The notes below the pieces were generated by a model. That model saw nothing but the letters and a program-made list of their open reading frames with translations. It had not been told where the DNA came from and searched no databases. 43,593 bases of DNA from an uncultured Clostridia bacterium (GTDB taxonomy: Bacteria; Bacillota; Clostridia; TANB77; CAG-508), in the NCBI GenBank assembly GCA_948468225.1, contig CAOKHH010000011.1:1-43593 (forward strand). Reading direction: 5' to 3'. Below, piece after piece: positions 1 to 8,839 of this stretch. A program made the translations under genes and the position numbers. Each line of letters opens with the position of its first letter. Position 1 is the stretch's first letter.

Positions 1-116
1 CCTATATTTATAACTATTTTTTCAAGTTTTGGAACTTGCATAATAGATTTATATTCAAACTTTTTCATTAAAGCTGGTATAACTTCTTTTTCATATTGTT
101 CTCTTAATTTTTCCAT
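1..116 (-). CDS. rplE: Ribosomal protein L5 (uL5), N-terminal part
   Basis: Only the first 38 or so codons are present; the gene runs off the left edge. The protein begins [14 protein letters not shown] and continues through a [13 protein letters not shown] segment, the standard N-terminus of uL5, which contacts 5S rRNA in the large subunit. A strong AAAGGAGGAG ribosome site sits just upstream of the ATG. It follows rplX by about 20 bases, the usual spc operon order. Confidence 0.93.
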   Translation of the reverse strand, partial: MEKLREQYEKEVIPALMKKFEYKSIMQVPKLEKIVINI

Positions 117-137
117 TGTTTATATTCTCCTCCTTTC

Positions 138-446
138 CTATTTTAATTTTGTTCCGCATCTTCTACAAACACGAACTTTTTTATCTTTATCCATTTCATA
201 TCCTATTCTTGCTGGTTTATTACATTTTGAACATACTACATTTACTTTTGCGCTATGTATAGGGCATTCAACAGATATTATTCCACCTTCTTCACCTTGT
301 TTTCTAGGTTTAACGTGTTTTTTTCTAATATTTATACCTTTTACTATAATTTTTTCTGATTTTGGTATAACTTCTAAAACTTCTCCAGTTTTCCCTTTAT
401 CGTTTCCAGATAAAACTTGAACTGTATCACCTTTTCTTATTTTCAT
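138..446 (-). CDS. rplX: Ribosomal protein L24 (uL24)
   Basis: A 102-residue large-subunit assembly-initiator protein. The N-terminus has the KOW signature (KGDTVQVLSGNDKGKTGEV, residues 5-23), followed by the basic IRKKHVKPRKQ stretch. The C-terminus carries two CxxC pairs (CSKC and CRRC), a possible zinc ribbon seen in some Firmicute L24 proteins. It lies between rplN and rplE in the minus-strand spc operon and is separated from rplN by a short palindromic repeat. Confidence 0.97.
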   Translation of the reverse strand: MKIRKGDTVQVLSGNDKGKTGEVLEVIPKSEKIIVKGINIRKKHVKPRKQGEEGGIISVECPIHSAKVNVVCSKCNKPARIGYEMDKDKKVRVCRRCGTKLK

Positions 447-490
447 TAAATTTTCACCTCTTTTTATTTTGGGTTTATTATTGTTCCACC

Positions 491-516
491 GGAACGACGA
501 GGGCGTCGTTCCCTAC
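491..516. repeat. Short palindromic repeat, copy a (rplN-rplX spacer)
   Basis: An inverted repeat GGAACGACG / CGTCGTTCC with a 4-base loop, followed by CTACA. It belongs to the family of GC-rich palindromes ending in CCCCTACA or a close variant found throughout the window. Here it lies in the transcribed spacer between two ribosomal protein genes. Confidence 0.8.
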
Positions 517-529
517 ATTATTTCGTTTA

Positions 530-898
530 CTATAATACTTCTGGAGCAAGAGATAGTATCTTCATATAATCTTTATCTCTTAATTCTCTTGCAACAGGTC
601 CAAATATACGTGTTCCTCTTGGAGTTCCATCATCACGTATAATTACAGCTGCATTTTCATCAAATTTTACATAAGAACCATCTGGTCTTCTAGCACCTTT
701 TTTAGTTCTTACTATAACTGCTTTTACTACATCACCTTTTTTAACAACTCCACCTGGTATAGCATCTTTAACAGAAGCAATTATTATATCGCCAATTCCT
801 GCAAATTTTCTATGTGATCCACCTAAACATCTAATACACATAATCTCTCTTGCACCAGTGTTGTCAGCTACTTTTAGCTTTGTTTGTTGTTGTACCAT
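530..898 (-). CDS. rplN: Ribosomal protein L14 (uL14)
   Basis: A full-length 122-residue uL14 that binds 23S rRNA at the subunit interface. Diagnostic segments are [22 protein letters not shown] at the N-terminus, [15 protein letters not shown] mid-protein, and the C-terminal [15 protein letters not shown]. It has a good upstream GGAGG site. It is in normal spc order between rpsQ and rplX. Confidence 0.98.
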   Translation of the reverse strand: MVQQQTKLKVADNTGAREIMCIRCLGGSHRKFAGIGDIIIASVKDAIPGGVVKKGDVVKAVIVRTKKGARRPDGSYVKFDENAAVIIRDDGTPRGTRIFGPVARELRDKDYMKILSLAPEVL

Positions 899-933
899 TT
901 TCAGTTTTCCTCCTTATCTCAAATTATTATTAC

Positions 934-1018
934 GTAGAAAAATTTTAATTTTTCAAAGTAACAAGGTTAAATTACCTTGATTCGTGCCGATGCTAAACAT
1001 CGTATACATATCGAATTT
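934..1018 (-). repeat. Three-hairpin structured repeat, copy 1 (rpsQ-rplN spacer)
   Basis: An element of about 85 bases, closely similar to the one at 1342-1428. It can form three hairpins: an A/T-rich one, CAAGGT/ACCTTG, and CGATG/CATCG. Differences between the copies fall in the stems and keep the pairing. It lies in the transcribed spacer between ribosomal protein genes. I do not recognise it as a named element. Confidence 0.75.
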
Positions 1019-1020
1019 TT

Positions 1021-1284
1021 TTATTTAATCTCTGCTTTTTCAACTATTTCAACAACTCTCCATCTTTTATCTTTTGATAGAGGTCTTGTTTCCATAACTT
1101 TTACTTTATCTCCAATTTGACATTTATTTTCTTCATCATGTGCTTTTAAATTATATGTTCTTTTAACTATCTTTTTATATATCGGATGTCTTACATTGGT
1201 TGCAACTGATACAACAACTGTTTTATCCATTTTATTAGATTTTACTGTACCAATCATAACTTTACGAAGATTTCTTTCTTCCAT
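1021..1284 (-). CDS. rpsQ: Ribosomal protein S17 (uS17)
   Basis: An 87-residue small-subunit primary rRNA-binding protein. It shows the family core ([13 protein letters not shown] near residues 12-25, [11 protein letters not shown], and the C-terminal [18 protein letters not shown]). It sits between rpmC and rplN, with a three-hairpin repeat on each side rather than the usual tight spacing. Confidence 0.97.
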   Translation of the reverse strand: MEERNLRKVMIGTVKSNKMDKTVVVSVATNVRHPIYKKIVKRTYNLKAHDEENKCQIGDKVKVMETRPLSKDKRWRVVEIVEKAEIK

Positions 1285-1341
1285 CAGATTATCTCCTTTC
1301 TCCTAATTGTTTATATATTAGTTCTATTAGCGTTTATTATT

Positions 1342-1428
1342 ACGAAGGAAAATTTTAAATTTTCCGAAGTAACAAGGTTAAATTTCCTTGATTCGTGCCG
1401 ACACGAAGTGTCGTGTACATATCGAGAT
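1342..1428 (-). repeat. Three-hairpin structured repeat, copy 2 (rpmC-rpsQ spacer)
   Basis: Second copy of the element at 934-1018. Its hairpins are GGAAAATTT/AAATTTTCC, CAAGG/CCTTG and CGACAC/GTGTCG. The third stem differs from copy 1 at paired positions and stays complementary, so the structure rather than the sequence is conserved. The flanking AACAAGGTTAAAT and ATTCGTGCCGA blocks are shared. Confidence 0.75.
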
Positions 1429-1433
1429 TTTTC

Positions 1434-1628
1434 TTATTTAGCTAGTTCTCTTTGTCTTTGTTCTGTTTTTATTCTTGCTATATCTTTTTTAACTTGAGGT
1501 ATTTTCATTGGATTATCTAACCCATTTGTAGCTAGACTAAATCTTAATTTAAACAATTCTTGCTTTAATTCTTGTAATTCCTTATCTAGCTCTTCTGAAG
1601 ACATTTCTTTTATTTTATTCATCTTCAT
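1434..1628 (-). CDS. rpmC: Ribosomal protein L29 (uL29)
   Basis: A small helical large-subunit protein near the exit tunnel. It reads [20 protein letters not shown] then KQELFKLRF and ends [11 protein letters not shown], a typical uL29. I place the start at the ATG at 1628: it follows a GGTGGTGAT ribosome site inside the end of rplP by a normal spacing, whereas the upstream GTG in frame would put that site within the gene. It overlaps rplP by about 14 bases, consistent with translational coupling. Confidence 0.94.
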   Translation of the reverse strand: MKMNKIKEMSSEELDKELQELKQELFKLRFSLATNGLDNPMKIPQVKKDIARIKTEQRQRELAK

Positions 1629-2058
1629 TGCTATCACCACCTTGACTATTTTCTCTTGCTAGAAACTTAGTTTTTATAGGTAATTTGTGAGCTGCTAGTC
1701 TTAAAGCTTCTCTTGCAACATCTTCACTAATACCTGCTATTTCAAATAATACTCTACCAGGCTTTACAACTGCTACCCAATATTCTGTAGCACCTTTTCC
1801 TTTACCCATACGTGTTTCTGCTGGTTTCTTAGAAATAGGTTTATTTGGGAATATCTTAATCCAAACTTTTCCACCTCTTTTTATTGAACGTGTCATTGCA
1901 ATACGTGCTGCTTCTATTTGATTGGCTGTTATAAGTCCAGCTTCTAATGCTTGTATTCCATATTCACCTTCATTTACAACGTTACCTCTTGAGGCTTTAC
2001 CTCTATTTCTACCTTTTTGCATTTTTCTATATTTTGTTCTTTTTGGCATTACTGGCAT
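1615..2058 (-). CDS. rplP: Ribosomal protein L16 (uL16)
   Basis: A 147-residue large-subunit protein at the tRNA-binding face. It has [18 protein letters not shown] at the N-terminus, the [19 protein letters not shown] core, and [17 protein letters not shown]. The start codon overlaps the stop of rpsC (TAATG), so the two are probably coupled. An alternative internal Met three codons later is possible. Confidence 0.98.
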   Translation of the reverse strand: MPVMPKRTKYRKMQKGRNRGKASRGNVVNEGEYGIQALEAGLITANQIEAARIAMTRSIKRGGKVWIKIFPNKPISKKPAETRMGKGKGATEYWVAVVKPGRVLFEIAGISEDVAREALRLAAHKLPIKTKFLARENSQGGDSNEDE

Positions 2059-2720
2059 TATTCTTCTCCTCCTTCCACTTTTGCTTTTTTAGTTGGAAGA
2101 ACCTCACCTTTATATATCCAAACCTTTACACCTATTTTTCCATAAGTTGTATCAGCTTCAGCAAATCCATAATCTATATCTGCTCTAATTGTTTGAAGTG
2201 GTATTGTACCTTCTTTATAGAATTCTGTTCTTGCCATATCAGCACCACCAAGTCTTCCTGATACTGCTGTTTTTATTCCTAACGCTCCTGCTTTCATTGA
2301 TTTTTGCATACATTGTTTCATTGCACGTCTAAATGATATTCTTCTTTCTAGTTGATTAGCAATATTTTCAGCAACTAATTGTGCATCTGTGTCTATTCCT
2401 TTTACCTCAACTATATTTAAATTTACTTCTTTTCCTATCATTTTGCTTAAATCATTTTTTAATATTTCTGCAAGGTTTCCACCTTTACCTATTACTAATC
2501 CAGGTTTTGCAGTATATACATTTACTTTAACAAACTTAGCTGTTCTTTCAATTTCTATTTTTGAAATTCCGCTAACAAATAACTTTTGCTTTACATATTT
2601 ACGAATTTTTTGGTCTTCTACAAGGTAATCACCAAAGTTTTTAGAATCTGCATACCATTTTGAGCTCCAATCTTTGATTACACCTACTCTTAATCCATGT
2701 GGATGCATTTTTTGTCCCAT
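2058..2720 (-). CDS. rpsC: Ribosomal protein S3 (uS3)
   Basis: A 220-residue small-subunit protein at the mRNA entry site. It starts [20 protein letters not shown] and contains the KH-domain GKGG loop ([15 protein letters not shown], around residues 73-87). The C-terminal domain has [27 protein letters not shown], split here only for length. It lies tightly between rplV and rplP. Confidence 0.98.
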   Translation of the reverse strand: MGQKMHPHGLRVGVIKDWSSKWYADSKNFGDYLVEDQKIRKYVKQKLFVSGISKIEIERTAKFVKVNVYTAKPGLVIGKGGNLAEILKNDLSKMIGKEVNLNIVEVKGIDTDAQLVAENIANQLERRISFRRAMKQCMQKSMKAGALGIKTAVSGRLGGADMARTEFYKEGTIPLQTIRADIDYGFAEADTTYGKIGVKVWIYKGEVLPTKKAKVEGGEE

Positions 2721-2741
2721 TGATTAAAATCCTCCTTTCTA

Positions 2742-3095
2742 CTAATTACTTTCTCTTAAAACTATTGTAATATGACTTGTTCTTTTTCTTATTCTAACAG
2801 CAGAACCTTTTGCTGCTGGTCTTATTCTTTTTAATGTTGGTCCTTGGTTTGCATAGATACTGCTAACAACTAGTTTTGATCTATCTAAACCAAAATTATT
2901 TTCAGCATTTGCAATAGCTGATTTTAATAATTTCTCAACTATTTCAGATGATGCCTTTGGTGTAAACTTAACAATTGCTAAAGCTTCATCAACATTTTTT
3001 CCTCTAATTAAATCTGCAACAATTTTAACTTTTCTTGGAGCAATTCTTGCATATTTTAATTCTGCTCTAGCTTCTAATATTGTATCTTCTGGCAT
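2742..3095 (-). CDS. rplV: Ribosomal protein L22 (uL22)
   Basis: A 117-residue exit-tunnel protein. The family segment [20 protein letters not shown] is at residues 16-35 and the tunnel loop/C-terminus is [21 protein letters not shown]. It has an AGGAGG ribosome site, is spaced 14 bases from rpsS, and is in normal operon order. Confidence 0.98.
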   Translation of the reverse strand: MPEDTILEARAELKYARIAPRKVKIVADLIRGKNVDEALAIVKFTPKASSEIVEKLLKSAIANAENNFGLDRSKLVVSSIYANQGPTLKRIRPAAKGSAVRIRKRTSHITIVLRESN

Positions 3096-3109
3096 TTATT
3101 TTACCTCCT

Positions 3110-3388
3110 TTATTTATTTGATGTTGTTTTTTCCCCAGCATGACCTTTAAATGTTCTTGTTGGAGCAAATTCACCTAATTTGTGTCCTATCATTTCTTCT
3201 GAAATATAGATAGGAACATGTTTTCTACCATCATGAACAGCTATTGTGTGCCCTATCATTTGTGGATATATTGTTGAAGCTCTTGACCAAGTCTTTATAA
3301 CTTCTTTATTTCCTGATTCATTCATAGCTTCTACTTTTTTTAGTAAGCTCTCTGCTATAAATGGTTTCTTTTTTAGTGATCTTGACAT
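3110..3388 (-). CDS. rpsS: Ribosomal protein S19 (uS19)
   Basis: A 92-residue small-subunit head protein. It begins [19 protein letters not shown] and carries the conserved [41 protein letters not shown] and KGH motifs. It follows rplB across a spacer that contains a long member of the short palindromic repeat family. Confidence 0.98.
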   Translation of the reverse strand: MSRSLKKKPFIAESLLKKVEAMNESGNKEVIKTWSRASTIYPQMIGHTIAVHDGRKHVPIYISEEMIGHKLGEFAPTRTFKGHAGEKTTSNK

Positions 3389-3427
3389 TTTGTTTCCTCC
3401 TTCTTTTTAGGATTGATATTGTTTTGT

Positions 3428-3482
3428 CGGGCACAGCGGTGTCATAACCTAACCGGTATTCCCGCAAGCGGTGCCCCTACAA
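3428..3482. repeat. Short palindromic repeat, copy b (long form, rplB-rpsS spacer)
   Basis: A 55-base form starting GGGCACAGCGGTGTCATAAC and ending GGTGCCCCTACA. It is nearly identical to the long copy at 32699-32752, about 29 kb away. The terminal GGGCAC/GTGCCC arms enclose a shared CATAACCTAAC block. Confidence 0.85.
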
Positions 3483-3510
3483 TTTATAATATGTTTCGTT
3501 ACATATTAAA

Positions 3511-4338
3511 TTATTTTCTTCTCTTTACGATAAATTTATTTGATTGTTTATTTCTCTTTCTTGTCTTGTATCCAAGTGCTGGTTTACCCCAAGGTGTCAT
3601 TGGTCCTGCGTGACCGACTGGAGCTCTACCTTCACCACCACCATGAGGGTGATCTACTGGGTTCATAACAGAACCTCTAACTGTTGGTCTTATTCCCATA
3701 TGTCTTTTTCTTCCTGCTTTACCTAATTTAATATTTTCTTGATCAGCATTTCCTATTGTTCCTATTGTTGCTCTACATCTTGCAAGTATTAATCTCATTT
3801 CTCCAGATGGAAGTCTAACGTGTGCATAAGCACCTTCTTTAGCCATCAATTGAGCTTCTTGTCCAGCAGCTCTTACTAATTTTCCACCTTGACCTGGATT
3901 TAATTCTATGTTGTGTATCATAGTACCAACTGGTATACTTTCTATTGGCATACAATTTCCTGGTTTAATATCTGCATTTATTCCAGACATTACTTTATCT
4001 CCGTCTTTTAATCCTATTGGAGCTAATATATAAGCTTTCTCTCCATCTTCATATTGAATTAAAGCAATATTTGCAGTTCTGTTTGGATCATATTCTATAC
4101 CAATAACAGTAGCTGTCATGTCGTCTTTTTTACGTTTAAAATCTATTATTCTATATTTTTGTCTGTTTCCTCCACCTTGATGTCTAACAGTTATTCTACC
4201 ATAAGAGTTTCTACCTGCATTTTTCTTCTTTGTCGCAAGTAAAGACTTTTCAGGAGTTTTCTTTGTAACTTCTTCAAATGTAGAAACTGTCATGTTTCTA
4301 GTTGATGGAGTATATGCTCTGTAGTGTTTTATTCCCAT
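3511..4338 (-). CDS. rplB: Ribosomal protein L2 (uL2)
   Basis: A 275-residue core protein of the peptidyl transferase region. It has [20 protein letters not shown] near the N-terminus and the invariant [17 protein letters not shown] block with the essential histidine near residue 230. Codons CCA TCT GGA GAA in this gene show that an ordinary TCT-GGA context is intact here, a useful control for the frameshift sites described elsewhere. Confidence 0.99.
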   Translation of the reverse strand: MGIKHYRAYTPSTRNMTVSTFEEVTKKTPEKSLLATKKKNAGRNSYGRITVRHQGGGNRQKYRIIDFKRKKDDMTATVIGIEYDPNRTANIALIQYEDGEKAYILAPIGLKDGDKVMSGINADIKPGNCMPIESIPVGTMIHNIELNPGQGGKLVRAAGQEAQLMAKEGAYAHVRLPSGEMRLILARCRATIGTIGNADQENIKLGKAGRKRHMGIRPTVRGSVMNPVDHPHGGGEGRAPVGHAGPMTPWGKPALGYKTRKRNKQSNKFIVKRRK

Positions 4339-4392
4339 AATTATTCTCTCCTTTTTTATTTTCCTGGTTTATTCCAGATATTTTTTGTGGGC

Positions 4393-4740
4393 TTAAGCTC
4401 CCATAAATTCTTCTATTGAATCTTTATATTTTTTAGCAACTTTAACAGTCTTTCCACCTTTTGCTAAATACGTTTTTTCTGTTGGGTTTGTATCTATAGT
4501 TACTATAGCTTTTTTCCAGTCAGATGTTTTTCCAACATGTACCCCAACTCTTTTCTCTTTTCCCTTCATTGAAATTGTATTTACTTTTAAAACTTTTACA
4601 TTAAATAAAGTTTCAACAGCATCTGCAATTTGTATTTTTGTAGCTTTTTTTGCTACTTCAAAGGTATACTTTCCACTTTGTAATTCATTGTTACTTTTTT
4701 CAGTAACTATAGGTCTTATAATTATATCTTCTGGTTTCAT
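4393..4740 (-). CDS. rplW: Ribosomal protein L23 (uL23)
   Basis: A 115-residue protein at the exit-tunnel rim, the docking site for trigger factor and SRP. It starts [17 protein letters not shown] and contains [20 protein letters not shown]. The start codon abuts or overlaps the rplD stop, suggesting coupling. It is slightly longer than the family average, with a lysine-rich tail. Confidence 0.97.
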   Translation of the reverse strand: MKPEDIIIRPIVTEKSNNELQSGKYTFEVAKKATKIQIADAVETLFNVKVLKVNTISMKGKEKRVGVHVGKTSDWKKAIVTIDTNPTEKTYLAKGGKTVKVAKKYKDSIEEFMGA

Positions 4741-5363
4741 TATGCGTACACCTCCTCAATTTTTTTAACAGCATCAATAGTTACTATAAGTTTTTTGTAT
4801 TTTAATAAATCATAAGCATTTATTGTATTTACTAAACTTGTTTTTACTCCTTCTATATTTCTTGCTGATTTTTGTACGTTTTCATTTTTTTCTGGTAAAA
4901 CTATCAATGTTTTTCCTTCAACTTTTAAATTGTTTAATACATTTGCCATATTCTTTGTTTTTATTTCTTTGAAAGGTATAGCATCTAAAACTATTATTTC
5001 ATTTTCAATTACTTTTGAACTTAACATAGATTTTATTGCTAATCTTCTTTCTTTTTTATTAACTGTGTATTTGTAGCTTCTTGGTTTTGGTCCTAAAGCT
5101 ATACCACCTTTAATCCATTGAGTAGCTCTTATACTACCTTGTCTTGCTCTACCTGTTCCTTTTTGTTTCCAAGGTTTTCTACCACCACCAGATACTTCTG
5201 ATCTTGTTTTTGTACTTTGTGTTCCTTGTCTTTGATTAGCCATGTAATTTACTAATACACTATGTACTACAGCCTCATTTGGTTCGATTCCAAATACGCT
5301 TTCACTTAATTCTACATCGCTAACTTTCTTTCCTTCTATATTATAAACATCTATTTTAGGCAT
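4740..5363 (-). CDS. rplD: Ribosomal protein L4 (uL4)
   Basis: A 207-residue early-assembly protein with a tunnel extension. The extension loop is recognisable ([20 protein letters not shown] followed by [13 protein letters not shown]). In E. coli L4 represses its own S10 operon. This operon also has a structured leader, but whether L4 acts on it cannot be told from sequence. Confidence 0.98.
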   Translation of the reverse strand: MPKIDVYNIEGKKVSDVELSESVFGIEPNEAVVHSVLVNYMANQRQGTQSTKTRSEVSGGGRKPWKQKGTGRARQGSIRATQWIKGGIALGPKPRSYKYTVNKKERRLAIKSMLSSKVIENEIIVLDAIPFKEIKTKNMANVLNNLKVEGKTLIVLPEKNENVQKSARNIEGVKTSLVNTINAYDLLKYKKLIVTIDAVKKIEEVYA

Positions 5364-5382
5364 CTTTATTTCCTCCTTTCTA

Positions 5383-6015
5383 CTACTTTACTGACTTTAC
5401 AGCATCTTTTATTTTTAGTATTGCACCTTTTGCTCCTGGTACACTACCTTTAACTAATATTACGTTTTTGTCTAAATCTACTCTTACAACTTCTAGGTTT
5501 TGTATTGTAACTGTTTGACATCCCATATGACCTGGAAGGTTTTTACCTTTAAATACTCTACCTGGAGTTGATGTTGGTCCCATTGAACCTGGTCTTCTAT
5601 GATACATAGAACCGTGTCCCATAGGTCCTCTATGTTGACCATGACGTTTAATAACGCCTTGGAAACCTTTTCCTTTTGTTTTTCCTTGAATATCAACCAT
5701 TTCTCCTGCAGCAAATACATCTGCTTTTATTTCATCTCCTACATTATAAGAAGCATCTGTTAATCTGAATTCTCTTAAATGTTTTTTTGGAGATAATTTT
5801 GCTTTTGCAAAATGTCCTGCTTCTGGTTTTGTTAATTTGCTTTCTTTAACATCTACAAATCCTAATTGTATAGCATTGTATCCATCTGTTTCTACTGTTT
5901 TTACTTGAGCTACTGTACAAGGACCTGCTTCAATAACTGTTACTGGAATAACTTTTCCTGTTTCATCAAATATTTGTGTCATTCCAACTTTTCTTCCTAA
6001 AATTGCTTTTTTCAT
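5383..6015 (-). CDS. rplC: Ribosomal protein L3 (uL3)
   Basis: A 210-residue protein close to the peptidyl transferase centre. It begins [20 protein letters not shown] and carries the conserved [21 protein letters not shown] loop (split in function by W/Q contacts) and [18 protein letters not shown]. It has an AGGAGG site and is the second gene of the S10 operon. Confidence 0.98.
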   Translation of the reverse strand: MKKAILGRKVGMTQIFDETGKVIPVTVIEAGPCTVAQVKTVETDGYNAIQLGFVDVKESKLTKPEAGHFAKAKLSPKKHLREFRLTDASYNVGDEIKADVFAAGEMVDIQGKTKGKGFQGVIKRHGQHRGPMGHGSMYHRRPGSMGPTSTPGRVFKGKNLPGHMGCQTVTIQNLEVVRVDLDKNVILVKGSVPGAKGAILKIKDAVKSVK

Positions 6016-6082
6016 TTTTAAATTTTCCTCCTAACTATTGGCTGATTTTTACTCTCAGCTTGGTTTTTGCTTTTAGTTCAAA

Positions 6083-6412
6083 TTAAAGTTTGATTTCTAT
6101 ATCCACACCTGCTGGTAAATCTAATTTCATTAGACTATCAACTGTTGTTTGTGTTGGGTAAAGTATATCAATAACTCTTTTATGTGTTCTCATTTCAAAT
6201 TGCTCTCTTGAATCTTTGTGTTTGTGTGGAGAACGAATTACTGTTACAACTTCTTTTTGTGTTGGTAATGGAATAGGTCCTGAAACTTTTGCACCTGTTC
6301 TTTTAGCAGTATCTACTATTTTTTCAGCAGACTGATCTAAAACAACATTGTCATAAGCCTTTAGTCTTATTCTAATTTTTTCACTTCCAACTAAATTGTT
6401 TGATTTTGCCAT
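6083..6412 (-). CDS. rpsJ: Ribosomal protein S10 (uS10), first gene of the operon
   Basis: A 109-residue small-subunit head protein, also NusE in antitermination. It has [20 protein letters not shown], the [20 protein letters not shown] loop, and the end [13 protein letters not shown]. The start is set at the ATG at 6412 (MAKSNNL), 8 bases after a perfect AAGGAGGG. A longer upstream reading frame lacks homology and belongs to the leader. Confidence 0.97.
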   Translation of the reverse strand: MAKSNNLVGSEKIRIRLKAYDNVVLDQSAEKIVDTAKRTGAKVSGPIPLPTQKEVVTVIRSPHKHKDSREQFEMRTHKRVIDILYPTQTTVDSLMKLDLPAGVDIEIKL

Positions 6413-6667
6413 TTTTGTTTCCCTCCTTAAAATTAAGATGAATCGCAAAATATCAATGTATTTTGCGTATCGACTGGCAAAAGTTTTAACGCACCCTGGT
6501 GTTTCTTTTATAACCATATTAAAACCTAAGTTACAATTCTTTTGTACTTAGGGATAAGTGCTTTTACTAAAACTTATCCGCCTGGTCTAAGCCAAGACAT
6601 ACTCCACGAAAGTTCCCTCCATCCATACGGATGTAGCCACATTTCGCTTCATCGCAAATCTAAACGC
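6413..6667 (-). promoter_or_regulatory. Structured 5' leader of the S10 operon (candidate)
   Basis: About 255 untranslated bases lie between the predicted transcription start and rpsJ. Read on the minus strand the leader contains a CATCC-GTAT-GGATG hairpin, a GTCT/AGAC and CTTGG/CCAGG nested pair, a CCTAAGT/ACTTAGG hairpin, CACC/GGTG, and a perfect 9-bp hairpin CGCAAAATA/TATTTTGCG (6444-6467) just before the ribosome site. None has a terminator-like U tract. This suggests RNA-level control by a ribosomal protein; I do not recognise a known leader class. Confidence 0.5.
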
Positions 6668-6673
6668 CATATT

Positions 6674-6702
6674 ATTATACAACGCATTTCCGTATATGTC
6701 AA
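6674..6702 (-). promoter_or_regulatory. Sigma-A promoter of the S10 operon
   Basis: Minus-strand -35 TTGACA (6697-6702) and -10 TATAAT (6674-6679) with exactly 17 bases between, a perfect housekeeping consensus. It fits a very strong promoter driving the ribosomal cluster, with transcription starting near 6667. Confidence 0.85.
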
Positions 6703-6809
6703 CTATTATTTGGTAATTTTACTAAGTATTTCTAAAAATAAATAAAAAAAGCACTATCTCTTTTATTTATATGATATAATAATTTAAAAAACAATGGAGT
6801 ATTATTTAT

Positions 6810-7988
6810 ATGAATAAATGGAAAAATTTAATATTAACACATAGCATAAAAGAAGTTTTAATTTTATTTAACACATTATTTTTAGGAATTTATTTTCTAA
6901 AAATTACTAATGGCAATATAATAACAGTTACTGTATATTATCTTATATATTACCTATCACATATTCTGTGGAGATATATCGTAAGTAAATTCATAAAATC
7001 TAACAGAGTAATAAAAATATATAGATTTTCATTGTTTACTAATCTTATGGTTTCTTTAACTCTACTTATTTCAAAAGGAAATATTATAAACTACATATAT
7101 TTATTTGCACTTTTTTATGCACTAAGCCAATGCCTATATTGGACAAGTTATGAAATTATTATTTACGATATAAACAATAAAGAAAATTTTAACAAATATT
7201 TTACATACGATTCTGTTCTATATAATATAACAGCTTTAATCTTTCCAACTTTATTTGGAAGCATTATAGAAGATTACTCATATTATACAGTATTTATAAT
7301 TTTATTTATTATAACCCTTATATCTTTTGCTTTATCTTTTACTATACAAAACACTAATATTAATTGTAATCCTATAAGACTAAAGGAATCTATGAAAAGT
7401 ATTAAAAATAAAAAACTATTTAAACTATTAGGGTTCCAAAGTATATGTGATGGTTTAACTAATGGTGGTGTAATTCAAATGTTAAGCACATTAATACTAT
7501 ACAATAACATCTTTAGTGAAAGAAACATTGGTTTTTTCTCAAGTGTAATATCCCTTATATGTATATTTATAGCAATACTTGCGGAGAAAAAAATAAATTG
7601 TAATAACTACCCTAAAATTGTATTACCAATAATGTTTCTAATATTTTTTGTTACAATACCAATAAGTTTAAAAGTTACAACTATATTAATAATAATTTAC
7701 CAGCTACTTATAGCTATAGGAGATGTGTTAACTAACATCGAAGGAAATGCTATTGTTTTTAATGGGTTTAAAAACATTACTATTCCAGATTATAAGGTAG
7801 ACTATTTTTGGTTTATAGAATTAGTATTAAATATAGGTAGAGGCTTTGGACTAATCATGATTATTATTTTTGCTAATATATTTAATAATATTAATTCTTT
7901 GATTGTTTTATTTATTTTCTTTAGTGCATTTTTTATAATAAGAACTTTTGTTATTATAAAATTACATAAATACATTAAAACAATATAA
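6810..7988 (+). CDS. MFS-like multi-spanning membrane transporter
   Basis: A 392-residue, strongly hydrophobic protein with about 12 predicted membrane spans arranged as two halves. The short basic central loop around residues 190-210 (RLKESMKSIKNKKLFK) is typical of major facilitator proteins. No substrate motif is clear. It is divergent from the S10 operon and stands alone, with a TATAAT box at 6775-6780 and a weak TGGAGT ribosome site. A terminator hairpin follows directly. It could instead belong to an unnamed relative of MFS; transport direction and substrate are unknown. Confidence 0.7.
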   Translation: MNKWKNLILTHSIKEVLILFNTLFLGIYFLKITNGNIITVTVYYLIYYLSHILWRYIVSKFIKSNRVIKIYRFSLFTNLMVSLTLLISKGNIINYIYLFALFYALSQCLYWTSYEIIIYDINNKENFNKYFTYDSVLYNITALIFPTLFGSIIEDYSYYTVFIILFIITLISFALSFTIQNTNINCNPIRLKESMKSIKNKKLFKLLGFQSICDGLTNGGVIQMLSTLILYNNIFSERNIGFFSSVISLICIFIAILAEKKINCNNYPKIVLPIMFLIFFVTIPISLKVTTILIIIYQLLIAIGDVLTNIEGNAIVFNGFKNITIPDYKVDYFWFIELVLNIGRGFGLIMIIIFANIFNNINSLIVLFIFFSAFFIIRTFVIIKLHKYIKTI

Positions 7989-8016
7989 GGGGCGCAATTA
8001 TACGCCCCTTATTCGT
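7988..8016 (+). terminator. Rho-independent terminator after the MFS-like gene
   Basis: AAGGGGCG and CGCCCCTT arms with an 8-base AT loop, then ATTCGTTTT. The arms also resemble the GGGGCG/CGCCCC ends of the short palindromic repeats, so it may be derived from one. Confidence 0.75.
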
Positions 8017-8028
8017 TTTGCAAATATA

Positions 8029-8289
8029 CTATTTGTAATGTCCTTTGCATTATACTATTTCTATTTGTTCTTTATAGATTCTATAAACTAATCTATTGGT
8101 TTCATCAATTCTTCTACTCCAAAAACCATTAAAATTATTTTTTAACGGCTCTGGTTTTCCTACTCCTATAAAGCTATTCCTTTGTATATCTTCCAGTAAT
8201 AAATTTATTCTTTTTAGTGTTTTCTTATCTTATGATTGCCAATAGCAGTATTCTTCCCATGCTTTATTGGTAAAAGCAATATTATTCAT
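8029..8289 (-). pseudogene. YoeB/Txe-family toxin, broken by two stop codons
   Basis: The frame from ATG 8289 reads MNNIAFTNKAWEEYCYWQS, stop, DKKTLKRINLLLEDIQ, then GVGKPEPLKNNFNGFWSRRI and DETNRLVYRIYKEQIEIV, stop, CKGHYK. This is the complete layout of a YoeB mRNA endonuclease, including the KPEPL and FWSRRID motifs and the C-terminal H-Y end that carries catalytic residues. The stops are TAA at 8230-8232 (Gln expected) and TAA at 8050-8052 (Ser expected). It overlaps the antitoxin gene by 8 bases, the usual toxin-antitoxin arrangement. Both stops are single-base changes, so the toxin is probably dead. Confidence 0.85.
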
Positions 8290-8554
8290 TCTCTAACTCC
8301 TTTAATTCCTCCATTGTTTTTACCACTACCTTACCATTTAATAATTCTTTTATAGATTCTGATATTGCTCTTACATTACTTTCAGAATAAAATGGATCAA
8401 CCGAAACCTCAAACGGTATTCTTCTTTCACGTATCATTTTTTTCGCAAATATATTAAACGCAGTAGACATCGTTATTCCTAATTCACTACATATTTGTTC
8501 CATTTGTTTTTTTATTTGTTCATCTATTCTGAAGTTAATTAAAGTTTGTGCCAT
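8282..8554 (-). CDS. RelB/DinJ-family antitoxin
   Basis: A 90-residue protein. The N-terminal ribbon-helix-helix region (TLINFRIDEQIKKQMEQICS then LGITMSTAFNIFAKKMIRER) matches the DinJ/RelB DNA-binding and toxin-neutralising family, and the acidic C-terminal tail fits toxin binding. It has the ribosome site AGAGGTGAT. It precedes and overlaps the toxin remnant. It is intact although its toxin is disrupted, so it may persist as a regulator, as an anti-addiction antitoxin, or simply as a recent relic. Confidence 0.88.
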   Translation of the reverse strand: MAQTLINFRIDEQIKKQMEQICSELGITMSTAFNIFAKKMIRERRIPFEVSVDPFYSESNVRAISESIKELLNGKVVVKTMEELKELENE

Positions 8555-8722
8555 AATATCACCTCTTTTCGCAATTCATTTTAACGCATTATAAATACAT
8601 TGTCAATATGTTGTATTTATTTATGATATTCTGATTTCTTGGTGACATATTGTAAAATAAAGTAGTGTATATACACATTTTAATTACTTTTCAAACTTAT
8701 ATGTATTAAACTAGTAGAGTAG

Positions 8723-8830
8723 TCTAGAATAAATATATATTATTTTTTATAAAAGCCTGAGCAGCACGGCTACCGGATAACCCGTGAAACCTCGAAGGTT
8801 TTATTAAAAATAATATATATTTATTCTAGA
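8723..8830 (-). repeat. AT-stemmed structured element E1
   Basis: Perfect inverted repeats of about 25 bases (TCTAGAATAAATATATATTA plus five T residues, and the complement) enclose about 58 bases with internal hairpins CACGG/CCGTG and AACC/GGTT. The outer arm plus the flanking ACTxCTCTACT is shared with element E3 near 38110. It lies upstream of the antitoxin gene (start 8554) in the same orientation E3 has to asd. Confidence 0.7.
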
Positions 8831-8839
8831 TGGCTATTT

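Noticed and set aside
6413..6517. Extended rpsJ reading frame
   Set aside because: The extra residues lack homology; AAGGAGGG and the ATG at 6412 define the start.
8029..8289. TAA recoding in the YoeB frame
   Set aside because: TAA is used as an ordinary stop for many genes here, so recoding at only this locus is unlikely.
8748..8805. Known riboswitch or ribozyme class for the core of E1
   Set aside because: I compared it with c-di-GMP, hammerhead, twister and pistol motifs from memory; none fitted the conserved bases.
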